Positions 35,545 to 43,627 of a DNA stretch of 64,000 nucleotides are shown one piece after another. Every line of letters starts with the position of its first letter. The stretch's first letter is position 1. Source of the stretch: Pelomonas margarita. GTDB taxonomy: Bacteria; Pseudomonadota; Gammaproteobacteria; Burkholderiales; Burkholderiaceae_C. Location of the stretch: the NCBI RefSeq assembly GCF_043555875.1, contig NZ_JBIGHW010000003.1, positions 372,001-436,000 on the forward strand. Reading direction: 5' to 3'. The translations under genes and the position numbers were made by a program. The notes beneath the pieces are model-generated. The model was not told the origin of the DNA. It saw nothing but the letters and a program-made list of their open reading frames with translations, and searched no databases.

Positions 35545-36219
35545 ATGAAGCACGCCGTCACCCCGCTGCTCCTCGCCGCCGCCCTGCTCACCGGCTGCGC
35601 CACGCCCTACCCCACGCCGCAGGTGGAGCTCAGTCACACGCCGGTCGTCAACCTGCCGCACCTGCCACAGCCGGCCGCCGCCAACGGCGCCATCTACCAG
35701 GCCGCCGCGTACCGGCCGCTTTTCGAGGACCACCGCGCGCGGCTGGTGGGCGACACGCTGACCATCAACATCACCGAGCGCGTGTCGGCCTCGCAGACCA
35801 GCACCAGCGAGCTCAGCAAGAGCGGCACGCTGGCCGCCGGCGTCACCGCGCTGCCGCTGGTGGCCGGCAACTCCTTCGGCCGCGCCTCGGCCGAGGCCAC
35901 CTCGGCCAACGACAACAAGGGCAAGGGCAGCAACCAGAACACCAACGAATTCACCGGTGCCATCACGGCCATCGTGACCGGCGTGCTGCCCAACGGCCAC
36001 CTGATGATCAGCGGCGAGAAGCAGATCGGCGTCAACCGCAACGTGGACGTGCTGCGCTTCTCCGGCCAGGTGGACCCGCGCTCCATCGGACAGGGCAACG
36101 CCGTGTCGTCCACGGCCGTGGCCAACGTGCGCATCGAGCAGCGCGGCCGCGGCGCCACGGCCGACGCCCATGCCGTGGGCTGGCTGTCGCGCTTCTTCTT
36201 GAACATTGCACCGAGCTGA
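35545..36219 (+). CDS. flgH: Flagellar L-ring lipoprotein FlgH
   Basis: A 224-residue outer-membrane lipoprotein that forms the L-ring. The signal ends in the lipobox LLTGC with Cys 18 as the lipidation site. The family region LFEDHRARLVGDTLTINITERVSASQTSTSEL and SGEKQIGVNRNVDVLRFSGQVDPRSI are present. In most species flgI follows at once; here five minus-strand genes (36253-41501) intervene. No terminator is obvious between flgH and the convergent M20 gene. Confidence 0.95.
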   Translation: MKHAVTPLLLAAALLTGCATPYPTPQVELSHTPVVNLPHLPQPAAANGAIYQAAAYRPLFEDHRARLVGDTLTINITERVSASQTSTSELSKSGTLAAGVTALPLVAGNSFGRASAEATSANDNKGKGSNQNTNEFTGAITAIVTGVLPNGHLMISGEKQIGVNRNVDVLRFSGQVDPRSIGQGNAVSSTAVANVRIEQRGRGATADAHAVGWLSRFFLNIAPS

Positions 36220-36252
36220 TCGGACGTTGCGACCCGCTGCAGCAGCAGCCCC

Positions 36253-37509
36253 TCAGCCCTTGATCGACCCCAGGTAGTCCACCGCCAGGTGCGCCAGTGC
36301 GCGCACGCCCACCTCCAGCCCGCGCTCGTCGACGAAGAAGCGTGGCGAGTGATTGGCGTGGGCCTGGCTGGGGGCGATCTCGGGCGGCGTCACGCCGACG
36401 AAGAAAAACAGCCCCGGAATCAGCCGCTGGAAGAACGAGAAGTCCTCCGCGCCGGTGACCTTGGGCACCAGCTCGATGCCCATGGGCCGCGGGCCGGTGC
36501 TGGCCACGCGTGTCAGCGTGGGCAGCATCTGTGCGGTCAGCGCGGGGTCGTTGCGCGTGACCGGGTAGTTCTTCGTGATGCACACCTGGCAGCTCGCGCG
36601 CGACGCTGCCGCGATGCCCTCGGCCAGCTCCGTAACGCGCGCATGGATGTCGTCGCGCATGCCCTCGTCGAAGCTGCGGATGGTGCCGCGCATCTCCACC
36701 GTCTCCGGGATGATGTTCTCGCGCACGCCGCCCTTGATGGCGCCGATGGTCACCACCGCCGGCTCGCGGTTGAGGTCCAGCGTGCGGCTGACCACTGTCT
36801 GCAGGCCCAGCACGATCTGGGCTGACGTGACGATGGGGTCCACCCCCAGCCACGGCGCCGCGCCATGCGTCTGTCGGCCCTGCACGGTGATCTTGAGCTT
36901 GTCGGAGCTGGCCATCGTCGGCCCTGGCCGGTAGCCGATCACGCCGGCCGGCTGCCGCGAGGTGACGTGCAGGCCGAAGATGGCGCTGGGCGTGGGCTTC
37001 TCCAGCGCGCCTTCCTGGATCATCAGCGCCGCGCCGCCCTGCTCGCCCTCGGGCGGCATCTCCTCGGCGGGCTGGAAGATGAACTTGATGCTGCCGTGGA
37101 TCCGCTCGCGCAGCCCGGCCAGGATGCTGGCCACGCCCATCAGGATGGCGACATGGCAGTCGTGCCCGCAGGCATGCATGACACCCACCTCTTCGCCGTT
37201 CCACAACGCCCGCGCCTTGGACGCAAACGGCAGGTCCACGGCCTCGGTGACGGGCAGCGCATCCATGTCCGCACGCAGCGCCACCACACCGCCAGGCTGG
37301 CCGCCCTTGAGCAGCCCGACGACGCCGGTGTGGGCCACGCCCGTGCGCACCTCGTCAAAACCCAGAACACGCAGGTGCTCGGCGACGAGGGCGGCGGTAC
37401 GGAACTCGCGGTTGCCTAGCTCGGGATGCTGGTGCAGGTCGCGGCGCCAGGCGATTACCTGGTCTTGCAAGGCTGCGGCGGCGGCGTCGATGGCGGTGGT
37501 CAGGGACAT
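36253..37509 (-). CDS. M20 family metallo-amidohydrolase (hippurate / N-acyl-amino-acid hydrolase type)
   Basis: A 418-residue M20D amidohydrolase. Metal-site motifs include ACGHDCHVAIL and the ADMDALPVTE stretch, with WRRDLHQHPELG at the N terminus and RPMGIELVPKVTGAEDFSFF near the C terminus. Relatives cleave N-acyl amino acids such as hippurate or IAA-conjugates in the cytoplasm. No signal peptide is visible. It starts 36 bases after the second membrane gene of the ABC cassette and may belong to that operon, which would suggest that the transporter handles an amide-type substrate. That link is inference. Confidence 0.9.
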   Translation of the reverse strand: MSLTTAIDAAAAALQDQVIAWRRDLHQHPELGNREFRTAALVAEHLRVLGFDEVRTGVAHTGVVGLLKGGQPGGVVALRADMDALPVTEAVDLPFASKARALWNGEEVGVMHACGHDCHVAILMGVASILAGLRERIHGSIKFIFQPAEEMPPEGEQGGAALMIQEGALEKPTPSAIFGLHVTSRQPAGVIGYRPGPTMASSDKLKITVQGRQTHGAAPWLGVDPIVTSAQIVLGLQTVVSRTLDLNREPAVVTIGAIKGGVRENIIPETVEMRGTIRSFDEGMRDDIHARVTELAEGIAAASRASCQVCITKNYPVTRNDPALTAQMLPTLTRVASTGPRPMGIELVPKVTGAEDFSFFQRLIPGLFFFVGVTPPEIAPSQAHANHSPRFFVDERGLEVGVRALAHLAVDYLGSIKG

Positions 37510-37545
37510 GTACGAGCCTCCGGGGCAAACGCGGCCAGTATGGCC

Positions 37546-38883
37546 TCAGATGCCTTTGCGAGCGGCCCACCGCCGCACTGACGCCACCCCCAGCACGGCG
37601 GCGAGCGCCAGTTCCACGGCGAGCCAGCCGGCCCCGCGCACCAGTGGCAGGCCGATGGCGGCCGCAGCCGCCGTGAGCAAGAACACGGCGCCGAACATCA
37701 GAGCAACGGCGAGCAACAAGCCGACAAGATCGTTGCGCCGCGCGCGCACCCAGGCTGCCAGCGTGAAGGCCACGCACAGGTCGCCCAACACCGTGGCCCC
37801 GGTGCCCAGCACGGCCCAGCGCCCCTGGACGGGCGTGCTAAAAGCCGCCACGGCCACCAACACCGTCAACGCCAACACGCCGCCAGCCACGCTGCGCAGC
37901 ACCATGCGCCGGGCCCACTGTGGCGGCGTGATGCCACCGGGCGCGAGTTGGCGCCGCCAGTGCGCGGCCGGATGGACCAGCGCGCAAGCTGCCAGCCCCG
38001 TCAGCAAAGCCATCCAGCCGGCGTAGGTCGCCAGGCCGACACCCTGCACCGGGGTCTCCCACACCTGGTGCCGCCACGCCGTACAAGCCAAGGCCAAAAG
38101 AGGGGCCAGCACCGACCGGCGCCAAGCAGGCATCTCGGAAAAGCGCCCGCCCTGGCCCTCCGCCTCCTCGCCATCGAAAGGCAAGGACTGCCAGACCTGC
38201 GCCGGCTGGAACGCGGCCGTGGCCGCACCGGTCGCCGGCACACCGGCCCAGCGCTGGCGGTGCTGCACCAGCCGCTGCCTCAGCACCCGCCAGCCCAGCG
38301 AGAGCAGCAGCAAGGTCAGCATTGACAACGCCGGCCAGGCCAGCAGCCACTCCCGCAAGGCTCGCTGCCAGCTCAAGGCCAGCACCAACACGATCCAGCT
38401 CAGCAGCACCCAGCGGCCCGCCCTGCCGCGCCAGGCCAGCCCGCACCAGCCGCCCAGCGCCTGCGCTGCCAGCAGCAAGGCCAGCACCGCCAGCAAAGCC
38501 TGCGGCATGCGGGCGAGCGAGTACGACGTGGACACCTCGGCATGGAATGCCAGCGCCAGCGGACCGCACACGCCGAAGCCAGCGCTGACGAGCAACTGCC
38601 ACCACAGCCGTTGCCGCACCTGTGCCACAGCGCGCGATGGCGCCACGCGGCCCTGCCAGTTCGCAGTCCACAGCGCCGCCGCGGACGCCGACATGGAGGC
38701 AGCCAGCGCCAGCATCGCGGCCTGCAGCCCGATGAAGGCGCTCAACACCGTCTGGGACACGCTAGAAGCCATCAAGGCCGTACCCAGCGCCAGCAAGCTG
38801 GTCAGCCCCGGCGCTAGCAGGCCCATGATGGTCGGCCCGTCATCGAAGAACGGGCCGCGTGGCATGGTGAAGGAGGCCGCCAT
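37546..38883 (-). CDS. Polytopic membrane protein 2 of the ABC cassette (putative permease)
   Basis: A 445-residue hydrophobic protein with about ten membrane segments and no close family I recognise. It resembles its upstream neighbour in length, layout and local sequence: both have an R-A-P-S/Q-x-A-R-x-R segment after an early helix pair, a W-rich LRLAPRGMSPQRWAVRMVL-like stretch near the end, and large arginine-rich cytoplasmic parts. Their position behind an ABC ATPase suggests that they form its membrane part, as ABC-2 type exporter permeases. A strong N-terminal signal peptide is absent; translation from the ATG at 38883 begins 4 bases after the first copy ends. Confidence 0.7.
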   Translation of the reverse strand: MAASFTMPRGPFFDDGPTIMGLLAPGLTSLLALGTALMASSVSQTVLSAFIGLQAAMLALAASMSASAAALWTANWQGRVAPSRAVAQVRQRLWWQLLVSAGFGVCGPLALAFHAEVSTSYSLARMPQALLAVLALLLAAQALGGWCGLAWRGRAGRWVLLSWIVLVLALSWQRALREWLLAWPALSMLTLLLLSLGWRVLRQRLVQHRQRWAGVPATGAATAAFQPAQVWQSLPFDGEEAEGQGGRFSEMPAWRRSVLAPLLALACTAWRHQVWETPVQGVGLATYAGWMALLTGLAACALVHPAAHWRRQLAPGGITPPQWARRMVLRSVAGGVLALTVLVAVAAFSTPVQGRWAVLGTGATVLGDLCVAFTLAAWVRARRNDLVGLLLAVALMFGAVFLLTAAAAAIGLPLVRGAGWLAVELALAAVLGVASVRRWAARKGI

Positions 38884-38887
38884 CGGT

Positions 38888-40264
38888 TCAGGCCTCCTTG
38901 TTGAGGTCGCGGCGGCTCCACGCGCGTATCGCCGCCAGCGTCATCGGCACAGTCAGTGCCAGTTGCAGCGCCAGCCACAAGGCGCCCCGCTGTGGAGTCA
39001 GGCCCAGGCCCATCAGGCCGTAGAGGACCAGCGCCGGCAGCCCGGGGACGGCCAGTACCAACATCAGGCCCAGCAGCCCAGCCCGCCAGGCAGTCAAACG
39101 AAGGCTGAACAGGCTGCCCAGCCAAAGCATGAAGCTGCTGGCCAGCAGCACATCGCCCATCAACAGCAGCCAGTTGCCGGCCGTGACATAGGGGCTGCCA
39201 CTGACACGAAACAGCACGACCAGGGCCAGCGCCACGGTGATCAAGGCGCCAGCCGCCGCCATGGAGCCCAGCACCATGCGCACGGCCCAGCGCTGCGGGC
39301 TCATGCCGCGCGGGGCCAGCCGCAGGCGCCAGTGCAGAGGCGGCGCCACACGGCAGCCCGCCGAGGTCATGCAGGCGAACAGCAGGAGGCCGCCATACAG
39401 CGCGCAGTCATAGAAGCCCTCATAGGCCTGGCCCCAACTGAGCCAGCGCATGCGCTCGGCCTGGCCGACGAGCTGTGGCAGCCAGGTCAGTGGCAGCAGC
39501 ATGCCCACGAACCGGTAGCGATGGCTGCTCTGCCGCACCGGCGCGGTCGGCTCCAGGCCGCTGGTCACGCGCCAGCTCTGGTAGCTCGTGGTGCGGCGCA
39601 GCCAGGCAATGGGCCGGGGCCGGGGCCAGGGCAGCGGCGGCGCCAACACGGCAAGCGCGCGGGGCAAACCCAACCAGCGCCACAGCAGCGCAGCGCTAGC
39701 AGCCACAGGGACCAGCGGCCAGCCGCTGCCGAGCGCACCTTCATGCGGCAACGCCCCCAACAGCCCGACCAGCAACATCCCTGCGGGCACTAGCAGCACA
39801 CGCGGCGCGCGGCCATGCCAGCTCAGCGCGGCGGCCAGGCCCGCGAACAAACAAGTGACGGGAACCGTCAACGCGCTGAAGACCGCCGCCCAGCCGTCGC
39901 CCCGCCAAGCCAGCACCAGGGCCAGGGCCAGCGGCCCGGCTGCAGCGATGGCGCCCATGCGCCAAACATCGCCCAGCAAACCAGCACGCACGCGATCCCG
40001 CGCGCCCTGCGGCGCGACCCGGCCCTCCCAGTGACGCAGGCGATCGTGCGCCGCCAGAGCCAGCGTGCCCGCGCCAAGCGCCAGCAGCGTGCCCTGAATG
40101 ATCAGCAGCGGCAGCAGCGCGATCGCGGCGCCACGGAACTCCAGCGCCAGCGAGGCCGGCAGCAGCGCCACGGCGCTGACCAGGCCGGGCAGCAGACGCG
40201 TCAGCAGCGGCAGGTCGAAGGCGACGGGCTCGCCGCCCGGCGTGGTGTTGGCCAGGGCGATCAT
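38888..40264 (-). CDS. Polytopic membrane protein 1 of the ABC cassette (putative permease)
   Basis: A 458-residue membrane protein with about ten hydrophobic segments, a paralogue of the following gene. The shared motif near residue 330 is LAPRGMSPQRWAVRMVLGS here, against LAPGGITPPQWARRMVLRS in the neighbour. Its ATG overlaps the TGA of the ABC ATPase gene (40261-40264), strong evidence that the products work together. I cannot assign it to a named permease family by eye. Export of a small molecule or peptide is likely but not shown. Confidence 0.72.
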   Translation of the reverse strand: MIALANTTPGGEPVAFDLPLLTRLLPGLVSAVALLPASLALEFRGAAIALLPLLIIQGTLLALGAGTLALAAHDRLRHWEGRVAPQGARDRVRAGLLGDVWRMGAIAAAGPLALALVLAWRGDGWAAVFSALTVPVTCLFAGLAAALSWHGRAPRVLLVPAGMLLVGLLGALPHEGALGSGWPLVPVAASAALLWRWLGLPRALAVLAPPLPWPRPRPIAWLRRTTSYQSWRVTSGLEPTAPVRQSSHRYRFVGMLLPLTWLPQLVGQAERMRWLSWGQAYEGFYDCALYGGLLLFACMTSAGCRVAPPLHWRLRLAPRGMSPQRWAVRMVLGSMAAAGALITVALALVVLFRVSGSPYVTAGNWLLLMGDVLLASSFMLWLGSLFSLRLTAWRAGLLGLMLVLAVPGLPALVLYGLMGLGLTPQRGALWLALQLALTVPMTLAAIRAWSRRDLNKEA

Positions 40265-41103
40265 GTGTTCAGCACCTCCAGCAGGTCTTCCATGCCCAGG
40301 CCCGGCTGGCCCGCAGCGTCAGGCCGCTGGCGCGCATCCACCAACAGCTGCCCGCCCTGCGCCGCGCTCCAGTGCAGGCCCGTCGAGTCGGGATCGCGCG
40401 CCGGCACGCAGCGCAGATGCTCCACGGCATCGTCCCATTCGATGAACAGCTGCACCCGGCCCTCGCGCAGGAACAACACATGGCTGACCACACGCTCCAG
40501 GTCGCTGAGCAGATGGCTGGACACCAGGACCGTGCGCGGCGCGGGCTTGCGGCGCAACGCGAACAGCGCACGCATGAAGTCGCGACGTGAGATCGGGTCC
40601 AGGCTGGCCACGGGCTCGTCCAGCAGCAGCAGGTCGGGGTCGTGGGCCAGCGCCAGCACGACGGCCAGCTTCTGCTGGTCGCCCAACGACAACGCGTCGG
40701 CACGCCGGCCCAGCGGCAGGTCCAGTCGCACCGCCAGCGCCAGCGCGTCGGGCAGGTGCACGCCCGGATAGACGGCCGCCATCTCGGACAGATGCTCCTG
40801 CCCGGTCAAGCGCGGGAACAAGTCGGGCGTCTGCGCTGCATAGCCCAGGCGCTCGCGCACTGTGTCGGTCAACGCCAGGCTGGGTTCGCCCAGCAACCAG
40901 GCCTCGCCCGCATCGGGCGTCTGCAGGCCCAGCAGGCAGCGCATCAGCGTGCTCTTGCCGGCGCCGTTGCGCCCCACCAGGCCCACAACGGCGCCCTCGG
41001 GAATGTCCAGATCAATGCCATCCAGCAACTGCGGGCGGGCCGAGCTCCACTGGCTGTCTTGCACGCGCAGGCCGAGCTGCCGGGTTTGGATGGCGGGGGT
41101 CAT
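40261..41103 (-). CDS. ABC transporter ATP-binding protein
   Basis: A 280-residue ABC ATPase. Walker A GRNGAGKS is at residues 44-51. The signature reads LSLGDQQK (a variant of LSGGQ) near 140, and Walker B LLLLDEPVASLDP is near 164-176. It lacks membrane segments, so it must pair with the two membrane proteins that follow, whose genes overlap or adjoin it. YtrA-type GntR regulators are often linked to such exporters of the BcrA/YtrB kind in Firmicutes and proteobacteria. It overlaps the gntR gene by 4 bases. Confidence 0.9.
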   Translation of the reverse strand: MTPAIQTRQLGLRVQDSQWSSARPQLLDGIDLDIPEGAVVGLVGRNGAGKSTLMRCLLGLQTPDAGEAWLLGEPSLALTDTVRERLGYAAQTPDLFPRLTGQEHLSEMAAVYPGVHLPDALALAVRLDLPLGRRADALSLGDQQKLAVVLALAHDPDLLLLDEPVASLDPISRRDFMRALFALRRKPAPRTVLVSSHLLSDLERVVSHVLFLREGRVQLFIEWDDAVEHLRCVPARDPDSTGLHWSAAQGGQLLVDARQRPDAAGQPGLGMEDLLEVLNT

Positions 41104-41501
41104 GGGGCGTCCTGTTCGAGGGAGTCAAAGACCTGGGCGAGGCCTGCCAAGGTGTCGTCGGGCGTGATGCCGAGCTGGCGGGCCTGCCGCGCCAGCGCCT
41201 GCAGCGCCGGGGCCAGCAGCGCCAGGCGGTCGTCGCCCGCCGGCTGCACACCGGCCGCCACCACCATGCCCACACCGCGGCGGCGCGCCAGCAGGCCCTC
41301 GGCCTCCAGCAGGCTGTAGGCCTTGCTGACCGTCATGGGATTGATGGCATGCCGCTCCGCGACGGTGCGCACGCTGGGCAATTCGTCGCCCGGCCTCAAC
41401 TGGCCGCCCGCCACCAGCCGCTGCACCTGTTCCACCACCTGGCGGTAGATGGGCGTGGCCAGTTGGGGCTGGATGTCGAAACTGAACGGGGCGTCCGGCA
41501 T
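41100..41501 (-). CDS. GntR-family transcriptional repressor, YtrA subfamily
   Basis: A 133-residue regulator with a GntR winged helix at about 18-82 (PIYRQVVEQVQRLVAGGQLRPGDELPSVRTVAERHAINPMTVSKAY) and only a short C-terminal helical dimerisation part, as in the YtrA subgroup. The ATG at 41501 is used; the longer reading to 41612 passes through the operator. An inverted repeat GTGTATT-N8-AATACAC at 41510-41531, just upstream, is a good candidate for its own binding site. It is the first gene of the ABC operon. Confidence 0.9.
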   Translation of the reverse strand: MPDAPFSFDIQPQLATPIYRQVVEQVQRLVAGGQLRPGDELPSVRTVAERHAINPMTVSKAYSLLEAEGLLARRRGVGMVVAAGVQPAGDDRLALLAPALQALARQARQLGITPDDTLAGLAQVFDSLEQDAP

Positions 41502-41509
41502 GCGTATTA

Positions 41510-41531
41510 GTGTATTACTTTCACAATACAC
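41510..41531. promoter_or_regulatory. Probable operator of the GntR/YtrA-type regulator
   Basis: A perfect 7-bp inverted repeat GTGTATT-ACTTTCAC-AATACAC lies 8 bases before the regulator's ATG. The spacing and the TGTATTA-like half-sites resemble operators of YtrA-type regulators. It is also the only AT-rich patch in the surrounding 500 bases. It covers the likely promoter of the ABC operon (TAATAC on the minus strand). Confidence 0.7.
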
Positions 41532-41632
41532 AACACAAGACACCCGGGCCGCGCCAGCAGGCGCGAAATTGGCGGGCGTCAGCAGCCCTATTCCACGGCT
41601 TCGCGGGCTCAAGCCTGCTCAGAATTCGCCGA

Positions 41633-42733
41633 GTGAAGACCCTGAACGCCCTCCTCCTTTGCCTCAGCCTCGTGCTGGCGCCCTTCTCGCATGCCGCGCG
41701 CATCAAGGAAGTAGCGTCGGTGGCCGGCGTGCGCTCCAACCCGTTGACGGGCTACGGGCTGGTCGTGGGGCTGGACGGCACGGGTGACCAGACTACACAG
41801 GCCCCCTTCACCGGCCAGAGCCTGACCGCCATGCTGCAGCAGTTCGGCGTGCTGCTGCCCCAGGGCGTGACCATGCAGCCTCGCAACATCGCCGCGGTGC
41901 TGGTGACCACGTCGCTGCCGGCGTTCGCCCAGCCAGGCCAGCCGCTGGACATCAACGTCTCCTCCATCGGCAATGCCAAGAGCCTGCGCGGCGGCACGCT
42001 GATCGCGACGCCGCTGCGCGGCGCGGACGGCCAGGTCTATGCCATCGCCCAAGGCAACCTGGTGGTGGGCGGGGCCGGCGCGTCGGCGGGCGGCTCCAAG
42101 GTGCAGATCAACCACCTCAGCGCCGGCCGCATCCCGGGTGGCGCCCTCGTCGAACGCTCGGTGCCCACGCCACTGGCCCAGGGCGACTTCATCCAGTTCG
42201 ACCTCAACAGCAGCGACTTCGCCACCGCCCGCGCCGTGGCCCAGGCCATCAACAAGCTCAAGGGCAACGGCGTCGCTCAAGCCATGGACGGCCGCGTCGT
42301 GCGCGTGAAGGCGCCCACGGCGCCGGACGAACGCGTCGCCTTCCTGGCCGACGTGGAAAACCTGCCGGTGGACATGGCGCCCGCCGCCGCCCGCGTGGTC
42401 ATCAACGCGCGCACCGGCTCCATCGTCATGAACCAGGCAGTCACGCTGTCAGCCTGCGCAGTGGCGCACGGCAGTCTGTCCGTCACCATCAGCTCCACGC
42501 CCATCATCAGCCAGCCCAACGCTCTGTCGGGCGGGCAGACGGTGGTGGCCGAGAAGGCCGACATCGCCATCCGCCAGGAGCCCGGCAGCCTGATTCAGCT
42601 GCCCGCCGGCGCGCGGCTGGCCGACGTCGTGCGCGCCCTCAATTCACTGGGTGCCACCCCCCAGGACTTGCTCGCCATCCTGCAGGCCATGAAAAGCGCG
42701 GGTGCCCTCAATGCGGAGCTCGAGGTGATCTGA
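41633..42733 (+). CDS. flgI: Flagellar P-ring protein FlgI
   Basis: A 366-residue periplasmic P-ring subunit. The start is GTG at 41633, which gives a signal peptide ending FSHA. The mature N terminus ARIKEVASVAGVRSNPLTGYGLVVGLDGTGDQT is the family signature, and MKSAGALNAELEVI ends the protein as usual. The signal is needed because FlgI goes through Sec. No good ribosome site precedes the GTG. It is cut off from flgBCDEFGH by five opposite-strand genes, so it needs its own promoter between 41502 and 41632. It overlaps flgJ by one base. Confidence 0.95.
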   Translation: MKTLNALLLCLSLVLAPFSHAARIKEVASVAGVRSNPLTGYGLVVGLDGTGDQTTQAPFTGQSLTAMLQQFGVLLPQGVTMQPRNIAAVLVTTSLPAFAQPGQPLDINVSSIGNAKSLRGGTLIATPLRGADGQVYAIAQGNLVVGGAGASAGGSKVQINHLSAGRIPGGALVERSVPTPLAQGDFIQFDLNSSDFATARAVAQAINKLKGNGVAQAMDGRVVRVKAPTAPDERVAFLADVENLPVDMAPAAARVVINARTGSIVMNQAVTLSACAVAHGSLSVTISSTPIISQPNALSGGQTVVAEKADIAIRQEPGSLIQLPAGARLADVVRALNSLGATPQDLLAILQAMKSAGALNAELEVI

Positions 42734-43614
42734 TGGCTTCTCCGTCGTTCCAGTCCATCGCTGGCCAGAACCTGGGCGGCCTCGACACGCTGAACAGCCT
42801 CAAGGCCCAGGCCTCGCGCGACCCCAAGGCCAGCATCCGCGAGACCGCCAAGCAGTTCGAGTCGCTGTTCATGCAAGAAGTCATGAAGAGCATGCGCGCC
42901 TCCACGCTGGCTAGCGGCATGCTGGACAACAGCGCCACGCAGCTGGGCACGGAGATGCTGGACACGCAGTTCGCCGGCAAGATGAGCGGGCTGCCGGGAG
43001 GGCTGTCCGACGCCATCACCCGCCAGCTGCAGCGCCAGATGGGCGTGCAGGACCTCAGCCCCGAGGCCGTGCGCCGGGCCAGCCAAACAACGCTGGCCCA
43101 GGCATTGCCAGCACTGGCCACCAAGGGCATTCCCAACCACGTGCAGAGCTTCATCCAGCAGCACGACGCCTCGGCCCGCGCAGCGTCAGCGGCCACGGGC
43201 ATCCCGGCCAGCTTCATGGTGGCGCAGGCCGCCCACGAAAGCGGCTGGGGCAAGCGCGAGATCACCGGTGCCGATGGCAGCAAGAGCCACAACATCTTCG
43301 GCATCAAGGCGACGCCCGGCTGGACGGGCAAGACCGTGGACGTGAAGACCACCGAAGTCATCAACGGCCAGGCGGTCAAGGTGACGGCCAAGTTCCGAGC
43401 CTACGGCAGCTACGACGAGGCCTTCAAGGACTACGCCCGCCTGCTCAGCAACAACGACCGCTATGCCAAGGTGGTGGCCCAGGCGCAGAACGGGAATGCT
43501 GCCGGCTTCGCTCGTGGCCTGCAGCAGGCCGGCTACGCGACCGACCCGGCCTATGCCGAGAAGATCGCCCGCACCATCCAGACCACGCAACGCGTGCAGA
43601 GCACCCTCGCCTAA
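42733..43614 (+). CDS. flgJ: Peptidoglycan hydrolase / rod-cap protein FlgJ
   Basis: A 293-residue bifunctional protein. The N-terminal rod-scaffold part (residues ~35-110, KQFESLFMQEVMKSMRAST) caps the rod. A C-terminal glucosaminidase domain (from ~145) with Glu 169 in AQAAHESGWGKRE opens the cell wall for the rod. Beta- and gammaproteobacterial FlgJ carry both parts, unlike many alphaproteobacterial versions. The ATG at 42733 overlaps the TGA of flgI. Confidence 0.95.
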   Translation: MASPSFQSIAGQNLGGLDTLNSLKAQASRDPKASIRETAKQFESLFMQEVMKSMRASTLASGMLDNSATQLGTEMLDTQFAGKMSGLPGGLSDAITRQLQRQMGVQDLSPEAVRRASQTTLAQALPALATKGIPNHVQSFIQQHDASARAASAATGIPASFMVAQAAHESGWGKREITGADGSKSHNIFGIKATPGWTGKTVDVKTTEVINGQAVKVTAKFRAYGSYDEAFKDYARLLSNNDRYAKVVAQAQNGNAAGFARGLQQAGYATDPAYAEKIARTIQTTQRVQSTLA

Positions 43615-43627
43615 GGACTAGCACGAC

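Noticed and set aside
41611..41640. A sigma-28-like pattern before flgI: TCAAGCCT, 11 bases, GCCGAGTG.
   Set aside because: The spacing is right, but the -10 matches only 5 of 8 and covers the GTG start codon itself, so transcription would start inside the signal peptide.
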